Shown piece after piece: positions 5,379-6,602 of a DNA stretch of 6,602 nucleotides. Under the pieces are notes generated by a model that was not told the DNA's origin, ran no database searches, and worked only from the letters and a program-made list of their open reading frames with translations. The DNA is from an uncultured Bacteroidales bacterium (GTDB lineage: Bacteria; Bacteroidota; Bacteroidia; Bacteroidales; Marinilabiliaceae). Within the stretch, counting starts at the first letter, position 1. Each line of letters opens with the position of its first letter. A program made the translations under genes and the position numbers. The stretch is taken from contig CAKVCS010000057.1 in the NCBI GenBank assembly GCA_934725785.1, forward strand, positions 1-6,602. The letters are read 5' to 3'.

Positions 5379-6602
5379 ATGGGCAAATTTATAAAAAAAA
5401 TCGTTACGGCACTGTGGTACACCGTGCTTGTGGCAATGGCTCTCGCCATCTTGGCCTTCGGCATCGTCATGATGCCGGCGGTGGGGCGCTATGCGGCGCG
5501 CAGGGTGTCGGCCGAGGCGTCTGCCGCTCTGGGGCTGCCCGTCTCGGTCGGGAGCCTGCGCTATGTGCCATTCTCGACGGTCGAGGCCTTGGGCGTCACT
5601 GTGGCAGGGCCGGACTCAGCCCCTATGGTCTCGCTCGGCAGGGCGAAAGCGGATGTGTCCATATACTCCCTCTTCATCGGCAGGCCGAGGTTGAGCCTCT
5701 TGGAGGTCGACTCCCTTGCCTTATGCCTGAGGCGCGACAAGGCGGGCGCGCTCAATCTCGCCGCTCTCGCCGGCGGGTCTGGCTCCGACCCCTCTTCGGC
5801 CGACATGCCATTCTCCATAGGCGTCATCAAGGCGCGCCAATGCTCTGTGAGGTGCGAGGGCATGGGGTGCGACGCGTTCGAGGTGGCCGATATGGAGGCC
5901 GATGTGTCGGGCTTGCGCAAGTCGTCCTTGGGCTTCGCGGCCTCGGTCTCCGACTTCTCGTTTGTCGTCCCGGCCCTTGGCGCCCGGTTCTCCATGGGGG
6001 GCGGCGTCTGCGTTCGTGGTGACACGGTCTCTCTTGGCGGGGTGTCGCTCTCTTTCGGCGGTCTGGCCGCCCAGGTGGACACGGCCGTGGCGGTTGTCGA
6101 CTCCTCGGGCTTGCGTATGGCCAGGGTGGACATACCGTCCGCCATGGCCTCGGGCAGCCTGGCCTCGCGGATGTTTGGGCGCGACATTCCCCGCTTTTCA
6201 TTTTCACTCAATGCCGTGTTTCAAGATGACAACTTGAGCGTAAGGCATCTGCGCCTTTCTGTTGGCGAGTCCACAAGTCTGTTGGCTCGTGGTGGCGCGC
6301 GGTTCGGGTGGCGTGGCGGCGCTCTTTGCTGGGAGCGCGGAAACACCTCATTCTCCGGGTGGTTTAAGCCGTCCGACGTCCAAAGGCTTTTGGGCATTGA
6401 GGGGCGCCTGTCCGACCTCCCGCCTTTCCCTTTTGAGGGCTCTGTCACAGCCACTCGGACCGACGCCTCGGCGGGCGTGAACATCAATTCCGAGTATGGA
6501 GACGCGAGTCTCTACGTCAATGCCAATAGCGCTGACGGGTGGAGAGTGGCCGATGTGAATGCTCAGCTGAGCGGCGACCTCACCCCGTCCCGACTCACGG
6601 GC
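5379..6602 (+). CDS. TamB/AsmA-like translocation and assembly protein, N-terminal part, open at window edge
   Basis: This is the start of a large envelope protein of the TamB (DUF490)/AsmA-like superfamily. These are anchored in the inner membrane and span the periplasm as a long beta-rich groove, linked to outer-membrane protein assembly or phospholipid transport. The frame from ATG 5379 stays open for 408 codons to the last base, with no stop. MGKFIKKIV starts a basic N-terminus, followed by one hydrophobic segment at about 10-34, which is the anchor. The next residues hold ALGLPVSVGSLRYVPFSTVE near 52-71, matching the 'lg.pv.vg.v....pf' opening of AsmA/TamB domains. The rest is repetitive beta-strand sequence rich in Gly, Ser and Val. 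TamB proteins commonly exceed 1,400 residues in Bacteroidota, so most of the gene, including the C-terminal TamB domain, lies to the right. The tsaD-tamB divergent arrangement is, from memory, common in Bacteroidales. Confidence 0.85.
   Translation, partial: MGKFIKKIVTALWYTVLVAMALAILAFGIVMMPAVGRYAARRVSAEASAALGLPVSVGSLRYVPFSTVEALGVTVAGPDSAPMVSLGRAKADVSIYSLFIGRPRLSLLEVDSLALCLRRDKAGALNLAALAGGSGSDPSSADMPFSIGVIKARQCSVRCEGMGCDAFEVADMEADVSGLRKSSLGFAASVSDFSFVVPALGARFSMGGGVCVRGDTVSLGGVSLSFGGLAAQVDTAVAVVDSSGLRMARVDIPSAMASGSLASRMFGRDIPRFSFSLNAVFQDDNLSVRHLRLSVGESTSLLARGGARFGWRGGALCWERGNTSFSGWFKPSDVQRLLGIEGRLSDLPPFPFEGSVTATRTDASAGVNINSEYGDASLYVNANSADGWRVADVNAQLSGDLTPSRLTG
5384..5391 (-). promoter_or_regulatory. 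Candidate -7 promoter element for tsaD
   Basis: On the minus strand this reads TAAATTTG, a full match to TAnnTTTG. It lies within codons 2-5 of the TamB-like gene. Transcription would start near 5377 and give tsaD a leader of about 83 bases. No clear -33 box is seen. The identical octamer is found upstream of the IMPase-family gene at 409-416. Confidence 0.4.

Noticed and set aside
5309..6022. A 237-codon plus-strand open frame overlapping the TamB-like gene, and a long minus-strand frame at 5561-6211
   Set aside because: The frame from 5379 has a membrane anchor and an AsmA/TamB opening and stays open to the window end. The other frames give Arg/Gly- or Pro/Arg-rich translations typical of GC-rich shadows.

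Overview
The window reads as a chromosomal segment of a GC-rich member of the Bacteroidales (Bacteroidota). The signs are a DUF3467 protein, a TsaD of Bacteroides-like sequence divergent from a TamB-like gene, three octamers matching the Bacteroidota -7 promoter element TAnnTTTG, and start sites with A-rich leaders rather than strong Shine-Dalgarno sites. The family cannot be fixed from the sequence alone.

Layout, left to right. (1) Positions 1-283, minus strand: the N-terminal 94 codons of an inositol-monophosphatase-family enzyme, cut by the window edge. (2) 284-429: a divergent intergenic region with a candidate promoter and a GC hairpin. (3) 430-738, plus strand: a DUF3467 protein. (4) 735-4223, minus strand: a tight run of four genes. 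In transcription order they are a PqqD-like peptide chaperone, an HPr-kinase-like P-loop protein, an S24/S26 (SipW-like) peptidase and an ABC exporter. (5) 4281-5294, minus strand: tsaD, 57 bp upstream of the pqqD-like gene and probably transcribed with it. (6) 5295-5378: a divergent promoter region. (7) 5379 to the end, plus strand: the N-terminal 408 codons of a TamB/AsmA-like envelope protein, open at the right edge.

The unusual part is region 4. A PqqD-type recognition protein, an HPrK-like kinase, a signal-peptidase-like protease and a peptide-exporter-type ABC protein are the accessory half of a RiPP (ribosomally made, modified peptide) pathway. The PqqD-like protein would bind a leader peptide, the kinase would modify the peptide, the peptidase would cut it and the ABC protein would export it. 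No precursor peptide and no core maturase (radical SAM, transglutaminase-like B2, Asn-synthetase-like, nucleotidyltransferase) can be seen, so the substrate is unknown. The rest (tsaD, tamB, the IMPase-family gene, DUF3467) is ordinary housekeeping content, with DUF3467 oddly lodged opposite the exporter.
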